The notes beneath the pieces were generated by a model that was given only the letters and a program-made list of their open reading frames with translations, had not been told where the DNA came from and did not search any database. DNA of 64,000 nucleotides, taken from assembly GCF_000235365.1 (NCBI RefSeq), contig NC_016453.1:124001-188000 (forward strand), written 5' to 3'. Shown here in pieces: positions 49,919 to 58,938 of the stretch. Source of the DNA: Eremothecium cymbalariae DBVPG#7215 (taxonomy: Eukaryota > Ascomycota > Saccharomycetes > Saccharomycetales > Saccharomycetaceae). Each line of letters starts with the position of its first letter. Within the stretch, counting starts at the first letter, position 1. The position numbers and the translations under genes were made by a program.

Positions 49919-52519
49919 ATGAAGCTCGTCGGCTTGATCTTGTGTTATATTGGAATCCTCGAGAAAGTTCGAGCAACATCAGGGAATAATAATGACGGTG
50001 TTCCTCAGTTAAGTAAGGATAGCTCTGTTTTATCAATTAACTCTCAAAAAAAATTCGTGGTAATTTCTCAATCTGAGTTACTTAAGAATAACTCATTACA
50101 AGCGCCATCGGAAAGTTCAGATGGAAGTTGGGAACTTAATAGTGTCCAACCAAAGAAAGGATTTTTTAGTGAGAGATATACGATTCATCACAAGGAATTA
50201 AAGGCACAATTCCGTAAAGATTACCCGTTTGCAGCTTTGGTAGATACATTTTTTGGTACCGAAGCGGGTGGCCATATGTTTCCTGGCACAACGTTACCAT
50301 TTTCCATGGTTAAAATGGGCGTTGATGTCGTTGATACTATTAATACTGACGCTCATGCTGGTTACCTAACGAATGGAGATGTTGTCGGAATTTCGTTACT
50401 TCATGAATCTGGAACTGGTGGTACACCAACTTATGGGGTTGTGGCACAATTACCAATGATGGTTCGTGATGTAGGAGCCGTTGATATTACAAAACAACTA
50501 GGTTTCGAAAGAAGTAGCCCCGATAGTGGTCATATTGGTTATTATAAAGTCCGGTTAAATAATAGCGTTATCGTCGAATTTTCCTCTGCAGATCGCTCCG
50601 GAATATATCAATATAGATTTCCAGCAGAAGAGTCATTACGTCCAGTCGTAATGGTTAATGTTACACATCATCTTCACAGTTTTGGCAAACCTTGGTGGAC
50701 ACAGAATTTTGAAAAAGGATATATCCAAGTAAGTAAAGATTTAAAATCTTATACTGGTAAAGTTATCATATCAGGTGGCTGGTCAGATCCTGCTGCCTGG
50801 GCAGTCAGTTTTTATGGTATATTTGATAAGCCTGCTAGATCTATAAGAGCATTCCAAGGAGGAAAGTCTGTCAATGGATTAAAAATAAACTTTGTGAATG
50901 ATCAGAATAGGAATTTTGGAGTTCTTTTCGAATTTGATGAGTCGGTAAAGGTTCTCAAGTCTCATGTTGGCGTCAGCTTCAACAAAGATAGTGGGATTGA
51001 AGATGCAAAAAGAAACATAGCGATAGATTACCCAGAAGAACATAAGTTTGATTTGGACTGGTCAATTGAAAATGCATTAGATCGTTGGAATGACGACGTT
51101 TTTAATAAAGTTGAGTTAGTTGTTGATCAAGAAGATCCAGTCGTTGTAGAAAAGTTACTCACATCACTATACGGCGTACATATGATGCCAACCGATAAAT
51201 CAGGGTCAGAAGCACCTTGGGACACATCTGAACCTTATTATGATGACTGGTTCACAATTTGGGATACATTTAGATGCTTACATCCCTTATTTAATTTTTT
51301 CAACCAGGACAGAAGTGCTGAAATGGTTAGAAGTTTGATTGAAATTTGGCGGCAGGAAGGATTTATGCCAGATGGAAGGTCTGCAAGTAGGTCCGGAAGG
51401 ACTCAAGGTGGTAGTAATTCGGATATTGTGCTTGCTGATGCATTTTTGAAGAATATCACCCACGGAATTGACTGGGAAGACGGTTTTAAAGCTATGCAAA
51501 CAAATGCAGAGGTTGTACCACCATATATCATGGATTCTAGAGCAATTGATTCTACAAATAAATATGGCCGTGGTGCATTAAGTGACTGGTTAAAGTATGG
51601 TTATGTTAGTAAGAGATTTTCAAGATCTGTGACGAGAACAATGGAATACGCGTACGATGACTTTGCCCTCTACCAAGTTGCTAAAGGGTTAGGGAAGAAT
51701 GAAGAGGCTAAAAGGTATTTGGAGAGATCCAAAAATTGGCAAAATCTATGGAACCCTCATGCTTTCACAGTAAGGTATAGTTATACCGGTTTTATTCAGC
51801 CCAAAGATCAAGAGGGTAATTTCGTAAATGAGAAGTATGATCCGTTATCGTGTTATGGTTGTTATTGGGAAGATGACACATACGAGGGTAAACCTGTTGA
51901 GTATACATGGAATGTGCCATTTGACATGGAACAATTAAAGTCATTTATTGGTTCGGATGATGTGTTCCAACAGAGGTTGGATCACATGTTTGGTCTTTAT
52001 GGCGACAGTCTTGCAGATATCGGTAATGAACCCAGCATGCTAACACCTTACTTATACAATTTCATCAATCGCCAAGACAGAACCGCTGAAACAGTCACCT
52101 ACTTAATTGATACGTACTTCAAAACAGGTCCGAAGGGTCTACCAGGAAATGCTGATGGTGGTGCATTGCAAGCATGGTTATTCTTTGGTTTAATTGGTTT
52201 CTATCCAATAGCAGGAACTGACATTTACCTACTTTCAAGTCCTAAGGTATCATATGTAAAGTTTAAGAACTTGCCAAACTTAGGAGAGGTTGAGATCATT
52301 GCCCACAACCTATACCCAAGTGGGAAGAAAGATGCCTCATCAAGAAACATCTATATTAAATCAGTGACAGTGAACGGTTATCGACTGACACGGAATTGGC
52401 TCTTCCATGAAGAGTTGTTCAGTGAAAATGGATCGTCTGTAGAATTTGAAATGACTGACAAGCCAGTCCACTGGGACGAAAATGGACATGTTCCACTAAG
52501 CTTAGGCCATGAAGGGTGA
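49919..52519 (+). CDS. Secreted GH92-family alpha-mannosidase
   Basis: 866 residues with an N-terminal signal peptide (MKLVGLILCYIGILEKVRA). GH92 hallmarks in order: GGHMFPGTTLPFSMVKMGVD near 118-137; LLHESGTGGTP near 160; DTFRCLHPLF; SDIVLADAF; YEGKPVEYTWNVPFD near 657-671, with the family's conserved YEG glutamate; GNEPSMLTPYLYNF near 702; and GLPGNADGGALQAW with FYPIAGTDIYLLSSP near 740-765. GH92 enzymes are calcium-dependent exo-alpha-mannosidases that remove mannose from N-glycans or mannoproteins. The protein should act in the periplasm or medium; several NxS/T sites suggest glycosylation. I know of no S. cerevisiae homologue; presence here means retention from an older fungus or transfer, which I cannot decide. 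Base composition looks ordinary. Confidence 0.85.
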   Translation: MKLVGLILCYIGILEKVRATSGNNNDGVPQLSKDSSVLSINSQKKFVVISQSELLKNNSLQAPSESSDGSWELNSVQPKKGFFSERYTIHHKELKAQFRKDYPFAALVDTFFGTEAGGHMFPGTTLPFSMVKMGVDVVDTINTDAHAGYLTNGDVVGISLLHESGTGGTPTYGVVAQLPMMVRDVGAVDITKQLGFERSSPDSGHIGYYKVRLNNSVIVEFSSADRSGIYQYRFPAEESLRPVVMVNVTHHLHSFGKPWWTQNFEKGYIQVSKDLKSYTGKVIISGGWSDPAAWAVSFYGIFDKPARSIRAFQGGKSVNGLKINFVNDQNRNFGVLFEFDESVKVLKSHVGVSFNKDSGIEDAKRNIAIDYPEEHKFDLDWSIENALDRWNDDVFNKVELVVDQEDPVVVEKLLTSLYGVHMMPTDKSGSEAPWDTSEPYYDDWFTIWDTFRCLHPLFNFFNQDRSAEMVRSLIEIWRQEGFMPDGRSASRSGRTQGGSNSDIVLADAFLKNITHGIDWEDGFKAMQTNAEVVPPYIMDSRAIDSTNKYGRGALSDWLKYGYVSKRFSRSVTRTMEYAYDDFALYQVAKGLGKNEEAKRYLERSKNWQNLWNPHAFTVRYSYTGFIQPKDQEGNFVNEKYDPLSCYGCYWEDDTYEGKPVEYTWNVPFDMEQLKSFIGSDDVFQQRLDHMFGLYGDSLADIGNEPSMLTPYLYNFINRQDRTAETVTYLIDTYFKTGPKGLPGNADGGALQAWLFFGLIGFYPIAGTDIYLLSSPKVSYVKFKNLPNLGEVEIIAHNLYPSGKKDASSRNIYIKSVTVNGYRLTRNWLFHEELFSENGSSVEFEMTDKPVHWDENGHVPLSLGHEG

Positions 52520-52747
52520 CCTAACTGGTATTCTCTATTAAACTGCTATATATATTACATCATTCATTTTAGCTTCAAATAATTGATCATCACCAAGTAC
52601 GTAGTTTACTATTGGAGGTTTGAAGATACAGGAATTCTCACTTTATTCCACCGTCATCTAGAGACGATGGAGTTGTGTACATAGCTCGTGTAGAAAGGAA
52701 TAGAGCTGCAATTTTTTACCAAAGGGCGTCAACTATAAGATTTCAAT

Positions 52748-54171
52748 ATGAATAGTGACTCAGAAGATGAAATAGTAACATCTGTGTCTGTGAAAAGAAG
52801 TAGGGAGAAGAATAGGGCGAGATCAAAAGTTATCAATGGTAGGAAGAAGCATGTACGAGTAAGCGATGACTTTGATGATGAGGACCAGGGTGGTAGGGAT
52901 GATGATGAGGAAGAAAATGCAGAGGATCAACTGAGTGATGACCCTTCGTTAAATAATAAAAGAAGGAAAAAGAAGCTGAATAAGAACCTTCAAGGTGCCA
53001 ATGGGGGCTATTCGTGGGAAGACGAGATTCAAAGAAGTTGGGATTTAGTGAAAGTGGATGATGACGGTAATATGGCAGCGTTAGTTGCAAGCATTATAGA
53101 GGCTAGGAAAAAGAGGTCCGCCAAAAAGGATATCACGCCTTACCAGCGAGGTATTATTAGGACGTTAATATTAGTTATCGATTGCAGTGAAGCAATGATG
53201 GAACGAGATTTAAGACCCAATAGACATGCAATGACTGTTCAATATGCTATTGATTTTATTCATGATTTCTTTGACCAGAATCCTATATCTCAAGTTGGTA
53301 TTGTAGGGATGAGAAATGGCATAGCACACTTGGTGAGCCAGGTAAGTGGTAACCCACAAGAACATATAGAGGCTTTGAAGTCAATTAGGAAGCAAGAACC
53401 TAAGGGTAATCCATCGCTGCAGAATGCGTTGGAGATGGCTAGAGGATTGTTGTTACATGTGCCTTCCCATTGCACGCGAGAAGTCTTAATAGTTTTCGGA
53501 GCTTTGTCTTCTACTGATCCAGGCGATATTCATCAAACCATCGGCTCTCTGGCTCACGAACGCATTCGTGCCAGGGTTATTGGACTTGCTGCACAAGTAG
53601 CTATTTGCAAAGAACTTTGCAAACAGACTAATTACGGCGATAATTCTTTTTATGGTGTTATACTAAATGAGACTCACTTTAAGGATCTTTTTACAGAAGC
53701 TGTTACCCCACTCCCTGTAAACAAAATAAATAAAGGATTTACTCTTGTAAAGATGGGTTTCCCTACAAGAATTTTTGAAGAGACACCCTCATTTTGCACC
53801 TGTCACTCAAAACTGGTTTATGGTGGATACTTTGTCCGAACTGCAAGAGTAAAGTCTGTTCATTACCTACCGTCTGCCCTTGTTGTGATTTAATGTTGAT
53901 ATTGTCAACACACTTGGCTAGATCCTACCACCATTTAATGCCAATCAAAATATTTCAAGAAGTTTCAGTAGAAGAGACATTTCCAACGGAGAATTGCTTT
54001 AGTTGTCAAAAGAAATTCCCAAAACTGAGGAACCACAAGACTCGAGATTTGTTAACAAGCTCACGGTACCGTTGTGAAAGCTGTACTCGAGACTTCTGCA
54101 TCGACTGTGACGTATTTATACACGAGATTCTACATAACTGTCCGGGCTGTGAAGGTCGAGCAGCAATATAG
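52748..54171 (+). CDS. SSL1: TFIIH core subunit Ssl1 (apparent single-base frameshift)
   Basis: About 474 residues if the frame is continued (S. cerevisiae Ssl1 is 461). Acidic/basic N-terminus, then a von Willebrand A-like domain (RTLILVIDCSEAMMERDLRPNRHAM) and a C-terminal zinc region: FCTCHSKLVYGGYF, CPNCKSKVCSLPTVCPCCDLML, and the RING-like CFSCQ...YRCESCTRDFCIDCDVFIHE...CPGCE. The frame breaks at a TTT at 53831-53833: the first part runs to 53893, the rest is one base back and ends at 54171. One further T would restore the expected FCPNC. Ssl1 acts with Rad3 in transcription start and nucleotide excision repair and is essential, so a sequence error is the likely cause. Matches YLR005W. 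Confidence 0.94.
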
Positions 54172-54457
54172 TTCTTTTCTAATATGCATGTTTTTTCATG
54201 TAATGGGTACTTTAATCCCCCGTTAAATTTTTTCAAGTTCAATCAATTTTTGCAAAAAACAAAAAGCTCTAATCAGACTTGGTCAGACGGTCATTTCAAA
54301 ACCAAAGATAGAGTAACAGATTTCTATACAAAGAAGACGCTTGTTGCATAAAACATAGATCGCTTTTTGAAATATAGATCGAAGTCCAAATATTAGATTT
54401 GACAACTTTATATTTCGCAATTTGGGTTGGTACAAATATCCATTTTTTTCTTTTTGA

Positions 54458-56182
54458 ATGGAGATATTTAACGACTTACATCATCCTGAATATATTCCTG
54501 GTACTTTTAATATATATTCTAGTACTGAACTAGAATCTGACGATTACAACCAAAGCTTCAATGATATAAAAAGAGATCGAAGTGGGGTGGTGTTGATTCC
54601 TCAGCCTTCGGATTCGCCGAACGATCCTCTGAACTGGTCTAAGTGCAGGAAAATACTACACTTTGCATTGATGTCCTTCATTACAGCCTTTACAGCAGCC
54701 ACTAGTAATGGTACAGGGGCAGCTGCAGATTCCCTCCATGATTATTATAACATCACATATGATTCTTTGAATGCTGGTGCAGGTGTTTTGTTTTTTGGCA
54801 TTGGCTGGGCGACGTTAATTTTCGCACCATTGCCATCGTTGTATGGTAGAAGACTAACTTATTTTATTTGCATATTTCTGGGCCTGTGTGGCGCTTTATG
54901 GTTTGCTAGAACTTCCAAGACAAGAGATGTTATATGGTCCCAGCTTTTTGTTGGTATTAGCGAATCTTGTGCTGAGGCCCATGTACAACTGTCTCTCACA
55001 GATATTTTCTTCCAACACCAGTTAGGCTCTGTTTTAACCGTATACATTATGTCCATATCAGTTGGTACCTTTCTGGGTCCACTAATTGGCAGATATATTG
55101 CAACACTGGCGAACTTTCGATGGCTTGGCTGGTGTGCTGCTATAATGTCTGGTGCACTGCTGGTGTGGATTTATTTTGGCTGTGAAGAGACCTATTTTGA
55201 TAGGCACCTGTATATGACGCCATATTCTAAACATTCTATTATCAACAAGTCGGTGGATGAACTTCCAACTTCTGTAGATGAGGGCGAGGATGCTACTTCA
55301 AATAAAGACGGTCCAATAACGGCTACGGGGCAAACAATTTCAACAGAAAAATGCATTACTTTTGATAAAGAGTTAATAAATGGTTCCAAAGAACCTTTGA
55401 AAAAATACCATAAGCGAATTAAATTAATCACAAAAGCCACGAACTTAAAAGGTTGGGGAGTTAAACAATATTTCAGATATTTGGGTACCAACCTAAGAAT
55501 GTTTTTATTCCCACCAGTTTGGTTGTCTGGGTTATTTTGGGGAATACAGGATGTTTTTTTGTCTTTTTATCTCACTACACAGGATACTTACTTTTACGAT
55601 GAACCTTGGAATTATTCTGCCTATAGTGTTGCACTGATGAATGTGCCTACTTTGGCAGGTGCAGTTATTGGTTGCATGTATGCTGGTGTAATCAGTGACG
55701 TTTTTGTCCTGTGGATGGCAAGGAGAAACAGAGGAATCTTGGAAGCAGAGTACCGTCTCTACTTTTCTGGAGCAGCAGCAGCACTCGGCTCTTCTGGATT
55801 GATGATGTTTGGTATTGGTGCTGAGAACGCATTGCCGCCGCCAGTAATATATGTGGGATTGGGATTCATCGGATTTGCGTGGGGTTGCTCTGGAGATATT
55901 GCAATGGCATATTTAATGGACTGTTATCCAGAAATGGTTTTGGAAGGTATGGCCTGTACATCGGTCATCAACAATACACTTTCTTGTGTCTTTACATTCT
56001 GTTGTTCTCAGTGGTTGGAGTCCTTTGGTACTAAAAATACTTACATAATATTAGGTCTCATCAATCTCGCAATTACATTTCTTGCAGTTCCAATGTTGAT
56101 CTTTGGGAAGCGTATCAGAGCATGGACTAAGGATTGGTATACACAATCGGTTGAGCTTAGAGAATCTGTTAGACGAACTTGA
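54458..56182 (+). CDS. HOL1: MFS polyamine/cation transporter Hol1
   Basis: 574 residues (S. cerevisiae Hol1 is 586). The start HPEYIPGTFNIYSS, the pre-membrane SGVVLIPQPSDSPNDPLNWS and CEETYFDRHLYMTP after the sixth span agree closely with Hol1. Twelve membrane spans with a long, Lys/Thr-rich central loop are expected (DHA1 family). Other matches include LFVGISESCAEAHVQLSLTDIFFQHQLG and GFAWGCSGDIAMAYLMDCYPEMV. Hol1 is the main high-affinity polyamine importer of S. cerevisiae and also takes up histidinol in mutants. S. cerevisiae HOL1 is controlled by a short upstream ORF; there is no ATG in the 217 bp before this start. Known there as YNR055C, so the neighbourhood differs. Confidence 0.93.
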   Translation: MEIFNDLHHPEYIPGTFNIYSSTELESDDYNQSFNDIKRDRSGVVLIPQPSDSPNDPLNWSKCRKILHFALMSFITAFTAATSNGTGAAADSLHDYYNITYDSLNAGAGVLFFGIGWATLIFAPLPSLYGRRLTYFICIFLGLCGALWFARTSKTRDVIWSQLFVGISESCAEAHVQLSLTDIFFQHQLGSVLTVYIMSISVGTFLGPLIGRYIATLANFRWLGWCAAIMSGALLVWIYFGCEETYFDRHLYMTPYSKHSIINKSVDELPTSVDEGEDATSNKDGPITATGQTISTEKCITFDKELINGSKEPLKKYHKRIKLITKATNLKGWGVKQYFRYLGTNLRMFLFPPVWLSGLFWGIQDVFLSFYLTTQDTYFYDEPWNYSAYSVALMNVPTLAGAVIGCMYAGVISDVFVLWMARRNRGILEAEYRLYFSGAAAALGSSGLMMFGIGAENALPPPVIYVGLGFIGFAWGCSGDIAMAYLMDCYPEMVLEGMACTSVINNTLSCVFTFCCSQWLESFGTKNTYIILGLINLAITFLAVPMLIFGKRIRAWTKDWYTQSVELRESVRRT

Positions 56183-56535
56183 CATTTAACAAAGATTGAA
56201 CTAGTCGCAGCATCTAAGATATTTTATAAATTCCAAATCCAGATAAATCTAAATGATAAATATTGACGCTCTACATAAATTACGCATATATTCAAATCTA
56301 TATTAATGACTTGTTTTTAACGTGAGTAACGTAGGCTTTTTAAATTTCTTGCCGAAATCAGCAAGTTCCAGGTTCGAAGCCCCTACACAGCCTTTTTCCG
56401 TATATTTTCAATGTGGAAGATATTGCCACCTCTAATCTGATTTGGGAGTAATAACATGCTAAAGTTTGAAAAGGTACATTTATGGAGGCTATAATTTAGT
56501 CAAGCTTACCAATAGTCAGTGTATTTGTATCAAAG
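56183..56535. promoter_or_regulatory. HOL1-APL6 spacer with isolated B-box-like site
   Basis: 353 bp. GGTTCGAAGCC at 56371-56381 agrees with the TFIIIC B-box consensus (GGTTCGANNCC), with a T-run at 56393-56397. I find no A box, and the flanks do not fold as a tRNA (three of five T-stem pairs fail, no acceptor partner). A CTTGC/GCAAG inverted repeat precedes it at 56348-56365. It may be a tRNA relic or an ETC-like TFIIIC site. Confidence 0.45.
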
Positions 56536-58863
56536 ATGCAACGCATAGCATTAGCACTTGAATCAGCTAGAGATTTAACTTTAGAAGCAGCAGTAGCAGC
56601 TTCGTCAAGACTGGGAGAGTCGTCGTACTTTCGCTATTCTAAGTCGATAAATTCTGAATCATTACCTGCTTTATTAAATTCCAGATATGATAAGGAAGTC
56701 AATGATGGTATGAAAAGGATTATGAACTTAATGGCCAGTGATGAACCTGATAATTTGGAGGATTATTTTGCCGATGTTGTTAAGAATATTGGTTCTGATA
56801 ACGTTAAGGTGAAAAGAATGGTATGTATTTATTTACTTCGGTATTCTGAAGCAGATCCAGATTTAGCACTATTAGCTGTCAATTCTATCCAAAGGAATTT
56901 GTCAGATCCAGATCCAGAAGTTAGAGCGTTATCTCTCAGAATTTTATCAGATATGAACATTCCTTCCTTGTACCCTATTATATTGCATTCATTATCGAAA
57001 CTTATTATCGATTCTAGTGAGATTGTACGTTCTCAAATCGCAATGACTTTGCTAAAATTAGCCAAGAGACGAGGTGAATCCATATATGATGAAATAAAGC
57101 CTACTTTAGTTGACTTATTGGCGGACTCAGATTATTCTGTTTTATCCTCCGCCCTGATTTTATTACAAAATGCATTCCCAGAGGAGTTACATTTGCTACA
57201 TGGAAACTATCGTAGATATTGTAATATAATTGGTGAATTAAACGAATGGACGCAGCCTATAATTATAGAATTGTTCATTCGTTATATCAAGACGTTTTTA
57301 CCGAAACCTATGGTTACCGATAATTCTTCAGATTCAGAAGCCATACCACTGCCTGATGAATTCAATCGAATACCGTTCCCGGTTTATCATGTAGAATATG
57401 ATCCAGACATCGAAATTTTTTTAAATGCATTGGAGTCACTAATTTACTCTCCTAATCCTACTGTTGTTGTGTCTGTTTCGAAAGCTTTTTATCAGCTCAC
57501 TTGCCCCAAAACTGTTAAAGAATCTGGAATAGTGGATTCCTTATTACGAATAATATCGTCTGCATATTCTTCAAATGAAGTGAAGGAAAAAACTCTTGAA
57601 TCAATTTTGTTATATGCTTATTATGATCCATCTTTATTTATCATTCATTACAAGAAGTTCTTTTTATTGCTTTCAGATTCAGAATCTGTATCACTATTGA
57701 AATTAAAGATTCTGTGTTTTATGATCAATGATAGTAACTGCAAATGTATTTTCAGTGAATTAAAGTTTCAAGTCAATGCACAGGTAAGCTCTGATGTCGT
57801 TGTCGAAATCACAAACACAATTGCCGCATGTGCACAATTATCTTTGAAATGGTCCTCAAAAATTAAATCTTGGTTATTAGATCAAATAAGTTTAAACGCT
57901 CGGGCAGATAAAAAAGTGGTTGCCTCTCAGATAAATGCTCTGCGCTTTTTGATTCAGAGGGACCCTATAAAACACATTGGTACAGTCATCAAATTGTCGA
58001 AAATGGTGAACACCTTCGATTTGATTCCCAGCGCAAAAGCCGGTCTCATTTGGCTGATTGGAGAGTACGTTCAGATTGAGCCTCGTGTTTGCCCAGATAT
58101 ATTACGTTTGCTAATACCTAATTTTTCAAGAGAACATTCCCAGGTAAGATTACAAATACTGATCCTCGCTGCAAAATTACTTTCATGCGATATTGATAAA
58201 GCAGACGATAAATCTGAATACGATTTTAAAAATTCTCGTATTGCTCAAATGTTTGAAGCTGTTTTATATTTGGCTAAATTTGATGACGAATATGATATTA
58301 GAGACAGGGCTCGCATGCTGATGTCTATTTTTCAAAACGAACGATACGAAATAGCTACACTATTGCTCCAAGTGCCGAAACCTTACCCATTGGTCTCATT
58401 ATCATGTTGGAACGAACCCCAGTTAGATATTTCTTTATTAAGTTTATCTCCTGAGATAGAAAGATATCACTCCAGCATTCCGTGGAATGATAATATACCG
58501 GAATCTAGTAGAACGCCTACGGATGTTAAGGATTACTCTAAGATAAAAACTAGTTTTTCTTCTAGCTCTTATTTTGGAAATTCTACGGAAGATTCGTATC
58601 TGCATACTAAGAACAATAATAGCTCTCTCCCTCGTGAGCGCACAAATACATTCACATCATCACAGGGAAAGAAATACCAGCTTCAGAGTTTAGATGAATT
58701 TTTTTCAGATATTTCAACTACACCCCTAAAAGAGAGAAGAAGAATCATAGTTGAAGAGGAAAGTAGTGGTGAAGAAGATGAAGAAGATGAAAATGAGTTT
58801 AGTGAAAGTTATGAGAATTCTGAAGAAACAGATGAATCATCATCCTCGGAGGATTCTAATTAA
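56536..58863 (+). CDS. APL6: AP-3 adaptor large subunit, beta3-like Apl6
   Basis: 775 residues (S. cerevisiae Apl6 is 809). The adaptin solenoid is clear: LLNSRYDKEVNDGMKRIMNLMAS, VKNIGSDNVKVKRMVCIYLLRYSE, NLSDPDPEVRALSLRILSDM, VVASQINALRFLIQRDP and DEYDIRDRARMLMSIF. The C-terminal 40 residues are extremely acidic and Ser-rich (EEESSGEEDEEDENEFSES), the hinge typical of beta3 adaptins. AP-3 carries cargo such as alkaline phosphatase directly from Golgi to vacuole. The start MQRIALALESARDLTLEAA fits the family. S. cerevisiae APL6 is YGR261C; it lies 9 kb from the AP-2 beta gene here. Confidence 0.93.
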   Translation: MQRIALALESARDLTLEAAVAASSRLGESSYFRYSKSINSESLPALLNSRYDKEVNDGMKRIMNLMASDEPDNLEDYFADVVKNIGSDNVKVKRMVCIYLLRYSEADPDLALLAVNSIQRNLSDPDPEVRALSLRILSDMNIPSLYPIILHSLSKLIIDSSEIVRSQIAMTLLKLAKRRGESIYDEIKPTLVDLLADSDYSVLSSALILLQNAFPEELHLLHGNYRRYCNIIGELNEWTQPIIIELFIRYIKTFLPKPMVTDNSSDSEAIPLPDEFNRIPFPVYHVEYDPDIEIFLNALESLIYSPNPTVVVSVSKAFYQLTCPKTVKESGIVDSLLRIISSAYSSNEVKEKTLESILLYAYYDPSLFIIHYKKFFLLLSDSESVSLLKLKILCFMINDSNCKCIFSELKFQVNAQVSSDVVVEITNTIAACAQLSLKWSSKIKSWLLDQISLNARADKKVVASQINALRFLIQRDPIKHIGTVIKLSKMVNTFDLIPSAKAGLIWLIGEYVQIEPRVCPDILRLLIPNFSREHSQVRLQILILAAKLLSCDIDKADDKSEYDFKNSRIAQMFEAVLYLAKFDDEYDIRDRARMLMSIFQNERYEIATLLLQVPKPYPLVSLSCWNEPQLDISLLSLSPEIERYHSSIPWNDNIPESSRTPTDVKDYSKIKTSFSSSSYFGNSTEDSYLHTKNNNSSLPRERTNTFTSSQGKKYQLQSLDEFFSDISTTPLKERRRIIVEEESSGEEDEEDENEFSESYENSEETDESSSSEDSN

Positions 58864-58938
58864 AAATATGAATTTTACTGAACAAATAATCATTAATCAT
58901 TAAAGAACACTTAAATAATTTACATAAATTGTTTCCTA

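Noticed and set aside
56330..56400. tRNA gene before APL6
   Set aside because: Only the B box fits. The T stem has three mismatches of five, there is no A box, and no 5' acceptor strand pairs with the 3' end.
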